Origin: Mycolicibacterium sp. P9-64 | GTDB taxonomy: Bacteria > Actinomycetota > Actinomycetes > Mycobacteriales > Mycobacteriaceae | NCBI RefSeq assembly: GCF_008329605.1 | Contig: NZ_NPKO01000003.1 | Span: forward strand, 186,001 to 250,000 | DNA length: 64,000 nt | Direction of reading: 5' to 3' | Shown: positions 32,720-43,812 of the stretch, piece by piece | Layout of the letters: every line of letters begins with the position of its first letter | How positions within the stretch are numbered: position 1 is the stretch's first letter | The notes under the pieces: model-generated | Seen by the model: the letters and a program-made list of their open reading frames with translations, nothing else | What the model was told of the DNA's origin: nothing | Databases searched by the model: none | Translations under genes and position numbers: made by a program

Positions 32720-32737
32720 CACCGCAGCTGTTTTCGG

Positions 32738-33271
32738 TCAGTCAGCCGAGGCGACGGGCGCGTCGGCCGGCGCCTCGACGATGGCCGATCGCCTGGCGCG
32801 TACCTGCAGCATGCGGGCGCCCACGGCGGCAACCGCGACCCCCAGCACGAGAATGATCGTGAATGGCGTCCACGGGAAATGCGATGCCGTCAACTCGCCG
32901 ACGAAATTCTGCGATGACAGCACCGGATTGCCGGTCTTCGCGACGTCCTGACCCGCCTCCAAAGTGACGCGGTCGAACTGCCTGCTGTAGGTGCCCGCGA
33001 AGAACGGGCTGATCGCGAGCACGGTGGAATCAGGATGCTGTTTGCCGACATCGGTGGCGATGTCGCGCAGCGGGGTGTCGATCGGCGGGTTGGTCGGGAT
33101 GACCACGATCTTGAGGTCGACGCCCTTGGCCGCCGCGTCGGCGACGACCTGCTTGAGCGCCGGGACGTCGGCGGCAGGAGCGCTCACCCCGTCGGCGTTG
33201 ACGGCGGCCTGGACCGCGTTCATGTCCACGTCGGGCGGGATGTAGGCGGGAATGACGTGCGGTCCGGTCAC
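32738..33271 (-). CDS. Conserved membrane protein, TPM-like (Rv1476-like)
   Basis: A 177-residue protein with an extracytoplasmic-type alpha/beta domain (about residues 5-120, with [20 protein letters not shown]) and one helix near 133-155 ([20 protein letters not shown]) followed by a short basic tail. I see no signal peptide. The fold hint is a TPM/phosphatase-like domain, unproven. The start GTG 33271 has no clear ribosome binding site. Divergent from acn, upstream of ripA on the same strand. Confidence 0.85.
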   Translation of the reverse strand: MTGPHVIPAYIPPDVDMNAVQAAVNADGVSAPAADVPALKQVVADAAAKGVDLKIVVIPTNPPIDTPLRDIATDVGKQHPDSTVLAISPFFAGTYSRQFDRVTLEAGQDVAKTGNPVLSSQNFVGELTASHFPWTPFTIILVLGVAVAAVGARMLQVRARRSAIVEAPADAPVASAD

Positions 33272-33349
33272 AGGGGCACGCTACCGCGACTGCCAATCGA
33301 CTGGCAGTAGGCGCGGATGAGGACAAGACTGGGAGCCGCCCAGGGGTGA

Positions 33350-33376
33350 TTTACAGGACAAGCGTACTGTTAGACT
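33350..33376 (+). promoter_or_regulatory. acn promoter with AcnR operator
   Basis: TTTACA at 33350-33355 and the extended -10 TGTTAGACT (hexamer TAGACT, 33371-33376) form a promoter with a short 15-bp spacer. Inside it, 33354-33369 reads CAGGAC-AAG-CGTACTG, an exact fit to the AcnR consensus CAGNACnnnCGTACTG described for Corynebacterium and mycobacterial acn promoters (from memory). AcnR binding would block the promoter. The acn leader is about 45 nt. Confidence 0.8.
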
Positions 33377-33429
33377 CGTGGGTGCCGGCGACACAGCCCG
33401 TCACGGCGACAACTAAACCGGGAGTTGAA

Positions 33430-36264
<2,835 letters not shown>

Positions 36265-36275
36265 CACAGCCGGTC

Positions 36276-36842
36276 ATGCCGAGGGTCACCGAGGATCATC
36301 TGGCGGCCCGCCGTCGCCAGATTCTCGACGGCGCGCGCCGCTGCTTCGCGGAGTACGGCTACGAGAAGGCGACCGTGCGACGTCTCGAACACACCATCGG
36401 GATGTCGCGCGGCGCCATCTTTCACCACTTCAAGGACAAGAACACGTTGTTCTTCGAGCTGGCGCACGAGGACGACGAGCGGATGGCCGAGGTGGCGTCG
36501 CGCGAGGGCTTGATCCAGGTGATGCGGGACCTGCTGGCGGCGCCAGATCAGTTCGACTGGTTGGCCACCAGGCTGGAGATTTCGCGCAAACTACGCAACG
36601 ACCCGGCCTTTCACCGCGGTTGGTCGGAGCGCTCGGCGGTGTTGTCGGCCGCCACCGCTGAGCGCCTTCGCCAACAGAAGGAGGCTGGCCGGCTGCGCGA
36701 CGACGTGCCCGGTGGGGTCCTTCAGACCTATCTGGATCTCGTCCTCGACGGATTGGTTGCGCGGCTCGCGGCCGGTGACGACCCCGAGAATCTCAGTGCC
36801 GTACTGGATCTGGTCGAGGCATCGGTGCGTCAGCAGGGTTAG
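36276..36842 (+). CDS. acnR: TetR-family aconitase repressor AcnR
   Basis: TetR regulator of 188 residues; N-terminal helix-turn-helix (about 15-60, ATVRRLEHTIGMSRGAIFHH) and a ligand domain. In Corynebacterium, AcnR represses acn and is encoded directly after it, as here (11 bp gap, same strand). The operator in the acn promoter fits this assignment and implies negative autoregulation of the acn-acnR operon. Counterpart of Rv1474c. Its last four bases overlap the stop of the convergent small gene. Confidence 0.95.
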   Translation: MPRVTEDHLAARRRQILDGARRCFAEYGYEKATVRRLEHTIGMSRGAIFHHFKDKNTLFFELAHEDDERMAEVASREGLIQVMRDLLAAPDQFDWLATRLEISRKLRNDPAFHRGWSERSAVLSAATAERLRQQKEAGRLRDDVPGGVLQTYLDLVLDGLVARLAAGDDPENLSAVLDLVEASVRQQG

Positions 36843-37027
36843 CGAGGATTGCGGTGGTTGGGTCCACCTCGGCTTCGCATCGTGGTGCCGGACTCGCGCA
36901 ACATGCTGTGCACCGAGCCATACGACTTTCCCGTCGCCTCGACCAATGATCTGATGCTGGCGCCTCTTTCGTAGGCGCTGCGCAACTCGGTGAGCATCTC
37001 GGCTCGCGACTTGTTCACGTCCTGCAT
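36839..37027 (-). CDS. Small helix-turn-helix protein (Rv1473A-like)
   Basis: A 62-residue protein, MQDVNKSRAEMLTELRSAYE then GASIRSLVEATGKSYGSVHS, a single helix-turn-helix followed by a basic Arg/Asn tail (SRGGPNHRNPR). Such actinobacterial proteins look like minimal DNA binders. ATG 37027 has GGGGAG seven bases upstream and is preferred over an in-frame ATG five codons earlier. Convergent with acnR, overlapping it by four bases at the stops. Confidence 0.85.
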   Translation of the reverse strand: MQDVNKSRAEMLTELRSAYERGASIRSLVEATGKSYGSVHSMLRESGTTMRSRGGPNHRNPR

Positions 37028-37149
37028 CGAGCAACTCCCCACTCTTCGCGGTCCCGTCTGTCCCGTTCAACCGTCTGTTACCCAGGTTGCGAATGGTTCA
37101 ATCGGGGTGAGGAGAATTAGCAGCAGACGTGCCGACGCAGGGTGCGGAA

Positions 37150-38778
37150 TCAGGCCAATTCGATGAGGTCGCGGTACTCGTCGGACCAGTAGTCCTCGGT
37201 GCCATCGGGAAGCAACACCACGCGCTGCGGATCCAATGCCTCGGCGGCGCCGGGGTCGTGAGTGACCAACACCACCGCGCCGTGGTAGCTGCGCAAGGCG
37301 TCGAGCACCTGCTCACGCGAGGCGGGGTCCAGGTTGTTGGTGGGCTCGTCGAGTAGAAGCACGTTCGCCGTCGACGCGACCAGACCCGCCAGCGCCAGCC
37401 GGGTCTTCTCACCGCCGGACAGCGTGCCCGCGGGCTGATCCAGCTGCGGGCCGGTGAACATGAACGCGCCGAGCAGGCTGCGCAGGTCCTGTTCACCCGT
37501 ATCGGGCGCGGCGTGCCGGATGTTCTCCCACACCGATGCCATTCCGTCGATGGTGTCGTGCTCCTGCGCGAAATAGCCGAGCTTCAGCCCGTGGCCGGGC
37601 TCGATCGCGCCCGCGTCGGCCTTCTCGACGCCCGCCAGGATGCGCAGCAGCGTGGTCTTGCCAGCACCGTTGAGCCCGAGGACCACGACACGTGACCCCT
37701 TGTCGATGGCGAGGTCCACGCCGGTGAAGATCTCCAGCGAACCGTAGGTCTTGGTGAGCCCCTTGCCGACGAGTGGGGTACGGCCGCACACCGCGGGTGT
37801 GGGGAACCTGATCTTGGCGACCTTGTCGGCTACCCGCTCGTCGTCGAGTTCGGCGATCATCCGCTCGGCGCGACGCAACATGTTCTGTGCAGCAACGGCT
37901 TTGGTGGCCTTGGCGCCCATCTTGGCGGCCTGCGTACGCAGCGCACCCGCCTTCTTCTCGGCATTGGCGCGTTCGCGACGACGGCGCTGCTCGTCGGTGG
38001 CGCGGGCGTCGAGGTACTTCTGCCAGCCCATGTTGTAGACGTCGGCCTCACCGCGAACGGCGTCGAGGAACCAGACCCGATTCACCACGTCGGCAAGCAG
38101 TTCGACGTTGTGGCTGATGACCACCAGACCACCCGTGTGGTTCTGCAGGAAGCTGCGCAGCCAGCCGATCGAGTCCGCGTCGAGGTGGTTGGTCGGCTCG
38201 TCGAGCAAGAGAGTCGTGTCAGACCCCGAACCGGTGTCGGACGCTGCGAACAGGATGCGGCTGAGCTCGACCCGGCGGCGCTGACCACCCGACAGCGTCC
38301 GCAGGGGCTGCGTCAGAACCCGTTCCGGCAGACCGAGACTCGCACAGATCCGACCGGCCTCGCTCTCGGCGGCGTACCCGCCGAGAGCCGAGAATCGCTC
38401 CTCGAGCTCGCCGTAACGGCGCACGGCCTTGTCGCGGGCGGCATCGTCGGCCACCTCGGCCATGAGCGCCTGCTGCTTCTCCAGGTCGGCAAGCAGGGTA
38501 TCGAGCCCGCGCGCCGACAGCACCCGATCCCGCGCCAGCATGTCGAGATCGCCCTCTCTGGGATCCTGTGGCAGGTAGCCGATCTCGCCGGTGCGGTCGA
38601 TGCTGCCTGCGTAGGGCTCACCCTCGCCTGCCAGAATCCGCATCGTGGTGGTCTTGCCCGCACCGTTCCGCCCGACCAGGCCGATCCGATCACCTGGCTG
38701 GATCCGCAGTGCGGCGCCGTCGATGGACAGCAGCGTGCGCGCGCCGGCGCGGACCTCCAGGTCCGTTGCGGTGATCAC
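37150..38778 (-). CDS. ABC-F family ATPase (Rv1473-like)
   Basis: Soluble twin-ATPase ABC-F protein that acts on the ribosome, not a transporter: no membrane helices are present. First cassette: GLVGRNGAGKTTT, LSGGQRRR, DEPTNHLD. Second: GLNGAGKTTL, LSGGEKTR, DEPTNNLD. The linker between them (about residues 250-330) is Arg/Lys/Ala-rich and helical. 542 residues, same as Rv1473, whose homologues are linked to macrolide tolerance. Start GTG 38778 with GGGAG seven bases upstream. 50 bp after the echA12 stop. Confidence 0.93.
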   Translation of the reverse strand: MITATDLEVRAGARTLLSIDGAALRIQPGDRIGLVGRNGAGKTTTMRILAGEGEPYAGSIDRTGEIGYLPQDPREGDLDMLARDRVLSARGLDTLLADLEKQQALMAEVADDAARDKAVRRYGELEERFSALGGYAAESEAGRICASLGLPERVLTQPLRTLSGGQRRRVELSRILFAASDTGSGSDTTLLLDEPTNHLDADSIGWLRSFLQNHTGGLVVISHNVELLADVVNRVWFLDAVRGEADVYNMGWQKYLDARATDEQRRRRERANAEKKAGALRTQAAKMGAKATKAVAAQNMLRRAERMIAELDDERVADKVAKIRFPTPAVCGRTPLVGKGLTKTYGSLEIFTGVDLAIDKGSRVVVLGLNGAGKTTLLRILAGVEKADAGAIEPGHGLKLGYFAQEHDTIDGMASVWENIRHAAPDTGEQDLRSLLGAFMFTGPQLDQPAGTLSGGEKTRLALAGLVASTANVLLLDEPTNNLDPASREQVLDALRSYHGAVVLVTHDPGAAEALDPQRVVLLPDGTEDYWSDEYRDLIELA

Positions 38779-38828
38779 GCTGCGTCTCCCTCTGTTCTGG
38801 TGTGTCTTTACTTGTCGTCCGGAGCTGT

Positions 38829-39671
38829 TTACTCCTCGCGCAAGCGCTCGTCGGTGAAGACCGCGGGTCGCTTCTCCGCGCGCGCGGCAACCGCTTCCTC
38901 GAAATTGGCGGTGAGTAGTCGCACGAAGAGCTGACCCAGGCCCTCTGCCTGCATATGGGCCTCCAGGCTACCGGCGTCCAGTCCACTCCATAGCGTGCGC
39001 TTGGTCAACTCGATACCCGGCCGAGAGAAGGCGCCGATACGCTCTGCCATCTCGTAGCAGGTGTCGAGCAGATCGTCGTCGGGCACCGCGCGTGACACCA
39101 GACCGATGCGCTCGGCCTCCTGTGCGTCGATGTCGCGGCCCGTCAGCATCGCCTCGAACGCCCGCGACGTCCCGATCGCCTTCGGCAAGAGGTAGGACAG
39201 CCCGAGCTCGCTGGCGGTCAGCCCGTTGTTGATCCCTGCGGCCCGGAAGTACGCGCCGGCCGCCGCGATGCGGATGTCGCAGGCCAGTGCCAGGCACAAC
39301 CCGCCTCCGATGGCCGCGCCGTTGACGGCGGCGATGACCGGCTGATGCATCTTGCGCAACGCGAGGATGACGTCGTCGAGCACCTCCATCGACCGCAACG
39401 CGAACGTCGGCCGGGTCAGACCATCGATGTGTGGGACCGAACCCGCCGACTTGTGGTCGGCGCCCGACGAGAATCCGCGCCCGGCGCCAGTGAGCACCAC
39501 CACACGCGTGTCATTGTCGTAGGTCAGCTCTTCGAGGACCTTCTTGAGCGGAACCATGACGTCGAACGCCATCGAATTCATCCGCTCGGGGCGGTTCAAC
39601 GTGACCAACGCCACGTTCGGCCGGGGGTGGTCGACGAGGACCAGGGCGTCGCCGGAGTTTTGCTCGCTCAC
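38829..39671 (-). CDS. echA12: Enoyl-CoA hydratase/isomerase family protein (EchA12-like)
   Basis: Crotonase-fold protein of 280 residues. Oxyanion-hole segments: GAGRGFSSGADHKS and NGAAIGGGLCLALACDIRIA, then AYFRAAGINNGLTASELGLS in the region that carries the second acid in hydratases. The frame extends far upstream (to 40073) across the repeat and trxA, but only the part from GTG 39671 (MSEQNSGDALVLVDHPRPNV) is coding. No good ribosome binding site. Substrate unknown; EchA12 synteny supports the name. Confidence 0.9.
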   Translation of the reverse strand: MSEQNSGDALVLVDHPRPNVALVTLNRPERMNSMAFDVMVPLKKVLEELTYDNDTRVVVLTGAGRGFSSGADHKSAGSVPHIDGLTRPTFALRSMEVLDDVILALRKMHQPVIAAVNGAAIGGGLCLALACDIRIAAAGAYFRAAGINNGLTASELGLSYLLPKAIGTSRAFEAMLTGRDIDAQEAERIGLVSRAVPDDDLLDTCYEMAERIGAFSRPGIELTKRTLWSGLDAGSLEAHMQAEGLGQLFVRLLTANFEEAVAARAEKRPAVFTDERLREE

Positions 39672-39700
39672 GAGCAAGCACGCTATCGCGTGCCATCCAG

Positions 39701-39791
39701 CGGGTGCCCTCTCCCGTCGCTTCGCTCGCCCGGGTGCCCTCTCCCGTCGCTTCGCTCGCCCAGGGTGCCCTCTCCCGTCGCTTCGCTCGCC
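39701..39791. repeat. Three tandem 30-bp repeats between trxA and echA12
   Basis: Two identical adjacent 30-bp copies (39701-39730, 39731-39760) and a third with a one-base insertion (39761-39791). Each contains CCCGTCGCTTCGCTCG; on the coding strand of the flanking minus genes it reads CGAGCGAAGCGACGGG. The same core occurs singly in sufT and sufS (below). No spacers of unique sequence, so not CRISPR. Confidence 0.9.
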
Positions 39792-39802
39792 CGGGGCGGA
39801 CG

Positions 39803-40159
39803 TTAGGCCTTTGCGTCCTCGGCGATCGCGGCGTCGACGTCGAACTCCTTGATCTTGCTGATGACGTCCTCCAGCTGCGCGGCGGGCAGCATGCCGGAGT
39901 GCCTGAAGACCATGTGGCCCTTCTTGAAGGCCATCAGGGTCGGGATCGCTTGGATCTCTGCGGCTGCGGCGAGGCCCTGCTCGGCCTCCGTGTCCACCTT
40001 GGCGTGCACGACGTCGGGGTGCTTCTCCGATGACGCGGCGAAGGTCGGCGCGAATGCACGACACGGCCCGCACCAGGACGCCCAGAAGTCGACGAGGACG
40101 ATCTCGTTCTCGTTGACGGTGTCGTTGAACTTTTCGGCGGTGATGTCTTGCGTAGTCAC
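39803..40159 (-). CDS. trxA: Thioredoxin
   Basis: Small thiol-disulfide oxidoreductase of 118 residues with the active site Trp29-Cys30-Gly-Pro-Cys33 in DFWASWCGPCRAFAPTF and the cis-proline region AIPTLMAFKKG. C-terminal extension Asp/Ala-rich. GTG 40159 with AGGAG just upstream. No thioredoxin reductase gene is adjacent, but a flavin oxidoreductase lies immediately upstream (45 bp). Confidence 0.96.
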   Translation of the reverse strand: MTTQDITAEKFNDTVNENEIVLVDFWASWCGPCRAFAPTFAASSEKHPDVVHAKVDTEAEQGLAAAAEIQAIPTLMAFKKGHMVFRHSGMLPAAQLEDVISKIKEFDVDAAIAEDAKA

Positions 40160-40204
40160 ACCTCTCCTAACATCGCGGTTTACCTGGTTGTTCCCAGTAT
40201 GTGG

Positions 40205-41326
40205 TCAGCTCAACTGCGCCAATGCCGTTGCGGCGTCGAACCCCTGGAATCCGTCGAGAGAATCATCGCGCAGTCTGTTCACCCATGTCGGGTCTGCGAG
40301 CAGTGCCCTACCGATGGCGATGACGTCGAACTCACCGGACCCGTACTGGTCGAGCAGCTGGTCCACCGGCGCAGGCGGGATGGGACCGCCTGGGCTCCCC
40401 GGCGTGAACTCCGTCTCCAGGCCCACCGAGCCGACCGCGATCACCGGGACGCCGGTGACCTTCTTCGTCCACCCTGCCAGCGTGAGGTCGGAATCCGAGT
40501 CCGGGAACGCCGGCTTGTAGTGCCTGCGGGTGGACGGGTGGAGGACGTCGACGCCTGCGTCCACCAGCGGGGACAGCAGTTCCTGCAGTTCGGCCGGGTC
40601 TGCGGCGATCGACGCGGCGTAGTTGGTCTGCTTCCACTGGGAGAACCGGAAGATGATCGGGAAGTCCGGCCCGACGGCCGCACGCACCGCAGCGACCACC
40701 TCGGCAGGAAACCGGGTGCGCCCCGCCATGTCGCCGCCGTACTCGTCGGTGCGCAAATTGGTGTTGGCCCAGAGGAATTCGTCGAGCAGGTAGCCGTGGG
40801 CACCATGCAGTTCGACGGCGTCGAAGCCGACGTCGCGCGCGTTGCGGGCGGCTTGGGCGTACGAGTCGGCGACGCCCGCCAGTTCGTGGGTGCGCAATGC
40901 GCGGCCGGCCGGTTGGCCTGCACTGTTCACCCCGGACGGGCTGACGGCGCCAACACCGTCGGAGTCACGACGCTCGGCACCCTGATGCCACAGCTGGGCA
41001 GCGATCGCACCGCCGTGCCCGTGCACGGCCTTGGTCACCGCGCGCCACCCGGCCAGTGCTTGCTCGCCCGCCATGGTGGGGACGGCAGCCGGATAGCCCG
41101 CCTCTGGCTCAGCCAGTCGCACGCCCTCCGTGATGATCAGCCCGACGCCGCCCGCGGCGCGGCGTGCGTAGTACGCGGCCACGTCGGCACCGGGTATCCC
41201 GCCGGGCGACGCGCCCCGAGTCATGGGCGCCATGGCGAAGCGGTTGCGGATCGTCAATGACCGCACCGTCAGGGGCTGGAACAGATCGCGCACGCGCTCG
41301 TCGTAGGCCATGGGTTGGTTCAACAT
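40205..41326 (-). CDS. Old Yellow Enzyme family NADH:flavin oxidoreductase
   Basis: FMN-dependent ene-reductase of 373 residues. FMN/substrate elements: NRFAMAPMTRG, AAQLWHQGAERR, the substrate pair His/His-type segment ELHGAHGYLLDEFLWANTNL, TDEYGG and the phosphate-binding FDVIAIGRALLADP. Could reduce electrophiles such as quinones or enones. Start ATG 41326 (GAGAGG directly adjacent) or ATG 41311; I kept the longer form. Between trxA and the sigma/anti-sigma pair on the same strand, so possibly part of that regulon. Confidence 0.93.
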   Translation of the reverse strand: MLNQPMAYDERVRDLFQPLTVRSLTIRNRFAMAPMTRGASPGGIPGADVAAYYARRAAGGVGLIITEGVRLAEPEAGYPAAVPTMAGEQALAGWRAVTKAVHGHGGAIAAQLWHQGAERRDSDGVGAVSPSGVNSAGQPAGRALRTHELAGVADSYAQAARNARDVGFDAVELHGAHGYLLDEFLWANTNLRTDEYGGDMAGRTRFPAEVVAAVRAAVGPDFPIIFRFSQWKQTNYAASIAADPAELQELLSPLVDAGVDVLHPSTRRHYKPAFPDSDSDLTLAGWTKKVTGVPVIAVGSVGLETEFTPGSPGGPIPPAPVDQLLDQYGSGEFDVIAIGRALLADPTWVNRLRDDSLDGFQGFDAATALAQLS

Positions 41327-41372
41327 CCTCTCGCCGGGTTCGATTCCGCTGGGCTCAGTTCACCGGTTGCGC

Positions 41373-41597
41373 TCAGCCGAAGGTCTTGAAGGCGTCGAGC
41401 AGGCGATCACGAAATGCCGGGTCCAATTGGCCGTCGCGAATGCTGCCGACAGCGCGCACCGTATCGCGGAACTGCTGAAGGTAGTTCTCGCAGCCGTCAC
41501 ATTCCAGCAGGTGCGCGTCGAACCGGGCGCGGGTGTCGAGATCCAGTGCGCCGTCGAGGTAGGCGGTGACCAGTTCGACGAGTTCGTTGCAGTCCAT
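41373..41597 (-). CDS. Zinc-finger (ZAS/HC2) anti-sigma factor
   Basis: A 74-residue cytoplasmic anti-sigma factor. It has the zinc motif His29-x3-Cys33-x2-Cys36 (AHLLECDGCENYLQQF), the signature of redox-responsive ZAS proteins such as RsrA. No membrane helix. The open frame extends upstream inside the sigma gene in another reading frame; the true start is ATG 41597, two bases after the sigma stop. Would bind and inhibit the adjacent sigma factor, possibly until the thiols are oxidised. Confidence 0.9.
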   Translation of the reverse strand: MDCNELVELVTAYLDGALDLDTRARFDAHLLECDGCENYLQQFRDTVRAVGSIRDGQLDPAFRDRLLDAFKTFG

Positions 41598-41599
41598 GG

Positions 41600-42256
41600 T
41601 CAGGACACCTCTCCCAGATACTCCTCGAGCACCGCGCGCACGGCAGCGCGGCCGCGGTGCAGCAGAACTCGTTGATTGGCCACGCTGATGTCCAGCAGGT
41701 CGCATACCTCTGCTGAGTCGAACCCGAGCATGTCGCGCAGCGTCACGACGATCCGCTGCCGGTCCGGCAATCCATCGAGCCCACACTTGGCGACCTCGAC
41801 GAGTTCGCCCTCCAGCACTGAACCCTCGGGGGTCTCCGGAAAGGCCGCCGGCCCGGCGTCCTGACGCCAGTGACCTGGCCACGGATCGTCGCTGCCACGG
41901 AACCGGGCCGGGTCGACGGTGCCGCCGGTGAACGCGGCGATCGCGGCGTCGGCGTCGCGGCGTTCGCGGATCCCCCGAGCCTTGGCGATGTTGATCATGA
42001 CCGCGAACAGCCACGTGCGCAGCGACGACCGGCCCTCGAATCCCGCGATGCCCTTGAGCACTGCGATCCAGGCCTCCTGGACCACTTCCTCGGCGATCTC
42101 GTGGCTCGGCACGTAGCCCCGTGCCACCCGCAGCATGGCAGGGGTGTGCTGGTCGACGAGCACCACGAAGGCCCGCTCGTCGCCCGCGCGGAGGCCGTCG
42201 ACCAGCTGCGCTTCGTCGATGTCTACGCGCTTCGTCGCCGCCACCAGATCACTCAT
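41600..42256 (-). CDS. ECF-type RNA polymerase sigma factor
   Basis: Extracytoplasmic-function sigma factor of 218 residues. Region 2 at about 25-95 (RAFVVLVDQHTPAMLRVARG, EIAEEVVQEAWIAVLKGIAG, LRTWLFAVMINIAK) and region 4 at about 150-210 (LPDRQRIVVTLRDMLGFDSA, then VANQRVLLHRGRAAVR). Between them is an unusually long Pro/Trp-rich linker (DDPWPGHWRQDAGPAAFPET). ATG 42256 overlaps the end of the upstream 208-residue gene by eight bases, so both are translationally coupled. Immediately followed by its anti-sigma gene. Confidence 0.95.
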   Translation of the reverse strand: MSDLVAATKRVDIDEAQLVDGLRAGDERAFVVLVDQHTPAMLRVARGYVPSHEIAEEVVQEAWIAVLKGIAGFEGRSSLRTWLFAVMINIAKARGIRERRDADAAIAAFTGGTVDPARFRGSDDPWPGHWRQDAGPAAFPETPEGSVLEGELVEVAKCGLDGLPDRQRIVVTLRDMLGFDSAEVCDLLDISVANQRVLLHRGRAAVRAVLEEYLGEVS

Positions 42257-42875
42257 CGGCTACCAGCCGGACGCGGGCCTGCTCGTAGAAGGTGGCGACG
42301 TCGGTGGCGAGTTGGTCGACGTCGTGAGCCGGGTCCAGAGGGCGCAGCGCACCGAACGGCGCATTCCAGAACGCACCGGTGCGAGCCGTCCACGGCCCGA
42401 CGTAGGCGTAGGGGGTGTCGTGGTAGGAATCGCCTGCGGAGACTCCGTAGTTCACTTCGTCATCGGTGACCGCGACGTCGAAGTGTTCGGGCCACAACAC
42501 CGGATGTGTTTCCGGCAGAACTTGTTTCAGCGCATACCCGCCCGCGTACAGGCTGCGGTGGATCAGCTCGGCAGCACTCGGGTCGATGTCGAGCACGGCG
42601 TCGGCGGCCAACGGGTCGTCGATCTCGTAGACGCCGTCCGGCGGCCCGTAGTCGACGCCGGCGGCAGCCGCGAGCGCACCGGGGCTGCCCGTCAACGGCG
42701 CGGCCCCGTTCTGCCACACCAGCTCGGTTCCGTGCACGGCGAGCGGAAGTGCGACTCCGACGAAGCCGTCCGGCCGCACGGCGAGACGGATGGTCCCGGC
42801 GGCGCGGTACTGCGGACCTGCGATCAGGCTCTCGGCGATGCCGCGCAACTGTCGCCGGGTCGCGACGAACTCCAT
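42249..42875 (-). CDS. Conserved hypothetical protein coupled to the ECF sigma gene
   Basis: A 208-residue soluble protein of a family I do not recognise. Start ATG 42875 (MEFVATRRQLRGIAESLIAG) has GGAGG four bases upstream. Features: TIRLAVRPDGFVGVALPLAV, a central acidic part, and a striking C-terminal run WPEHFDVAVTDDEVNYGVSA then DTPYAYVGPW, rich in His, Asp and aromatic residues, which could form a binding site. No signal peptide, membrane helix or cysteine pair. Its TGA lies inside the sigma start region (eight-base overlap), so its synthesis is tied to the sigma factor. Confidence 0.88.
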   Translation of the reverse strand: MEFVATRRQLRGIAESLIAGPQYRAAGTIRLAVRPDGFVGVALPLAVHGTELVWQNGAAPLTGSPGALAAAAGVDYGPPDGVYEIDDPLAADAVLDIDPSAAELIHRSLYAGGYALKQVLPETHPVLWPEHFDVAVTDDEVNYGVSAGDSYHDTPYAYVGPWTARTGAFWNAPFGALRPLDPAHDVDQLATDVATFYEQARVRLVADE

Positions 42876-42925
42876 GGCTCCTCCAGAGTCGGGTGAATGG
42901 GGGGTTACCCGCTGCGCGTCGAGCG

Positions 42926-43810
42926 TTACACGTCCAGTGACTTTTCGAACCAGTGATCGGCGTACGGCTCGTCGTTGAAGGCGTCGACCTCGGTGTAACC
43001 GGACGTGCGGTACATCCGGATCGCCTCGGTCAGGACGTCCTTGGTCTCGAGCCGCACCATCCGCGCGCCGTTGGCGCGGGCGGATTGCTCGAGGTCGGCG
43101 AGCAACCGCTTGCCAAGTCCGAGGCCGCGCACGCTCGAGTCCACCCACATCCGCTTGACCAGCGCGACGTCGTCGGGCAGCCAGATCAGCGCGCCACATC
43201 CGACCGGCTCACCGTGCAGGTAGGCGACGAGGAGCAGTCCCGCCGGTGGCGTCATCTCGTCGTCGGACACGGGGCTGATCGCGGGGTCGTAACCGTTGGG
43301 GAATCGCTGCGCCAACTCGGAGTAGTAGGTCTGCAGGCAGTGGCGTGCGCTGGGGTCACGGGGATCGCATGGGCGGACCTCCACCGTCGAGGCCGTCAGG
43401 AGACGCTCCACTTCGTCCATGGCGGCGACCAGCCGAGCCCGTTGACCGTCGTTGAGCGGCCGCAGGATCGCGGCGGCGGCGTCGTCGGAGCGCCTACTCA
43501 AGGTGACGAGCTCGCGCTGCCCGGCCTCGGTGAGCCGTGCAGTGCGGACGCGGCCGTCGCCGGTGTTCTGTTCGATCTGGACCAATCCACCGGCCTGAAG
43601 CGCCCGCAGCAGCCTGCTGACGTAGCCGGAGTCGAGGTCGAGCCTCGACCGCAGCGCCCGGATGTCGGCGCCGTCGGTGCCGATCTCCCAGAGCAGCCGA
43701 TTCTGGCCGAGCGATCGATCGCTGGCGAGGAAGTCTTCGTTGAGCACACCGATGCGCTGCGTGACGGTCCGATTGAACCGACGGACGTGCGCGACCATCT
43801 CCGCGGACAT
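42926..43810 (-). CDS. MarR-family regulator fused to GNAT acetyltransferase
   Basis: Two-domain protein of 294 residues: an N-terminal MarR winged helix (about 1-140, LGQNRLLWEIGTDGADIRAL then DLDSGYVSRLLRALQAGG) and a C-terminal GNAT domain (about 150-294) with the acetyl-CoA loop VDSSVRGLGLGKRLLADLEQ. Probably a DNA-binding repressor whose ligand or acetyl substrate is small; neither is known. Start ATG 43810, with an 18-bp palindrome directly upstream that likely is its operator; a -10-like TAAAGT ends seven bases before the ATG, suggesting a leaderless mRNA. Confidence 0.9.
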   Translation of the reverse strand: MSAEMVAHVRRFNRTVTQRIGVLNEDFLASDRSLGQNRLLWEIGTDGADIRALRSRLDLDSGYVSRLLRALQAGGLVQIEQNTGDGRVRTARLTEAGQRELVTLSRRSDDAAAAILRPLNDGQRARLVAAMDEVERLLTASTVEVRPCDPRDPSARHCLQTYYSELAQRFPNGYDPAISPVSDDEMTPPAGLLLVAYLHGEPVGCGALIWLPDDVALVKRMWVDSSVRGLGLGKRLLADLEQSARANGARMVRLETKDVLTEAIRMYRTSGYTEVDAFNDEPYADHWFEKSLDV

Positions 43811-43812
43811 AT

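Noticed and set aside
32522..32737. ydaO (c-di-AMP) riboswitch before ripA
   Set aside because: Actinobacterial cell-wall hydrolase genes can carry one, but I could not find the conserved ydaO core; the palindromic promoter explains the sequence better.
39701..39791. CRISPR-like array
   Set aside because: The 30-bp units are directly adjacent with no unique spacers and no cas genes nearby; it is a plain tandem repeat.
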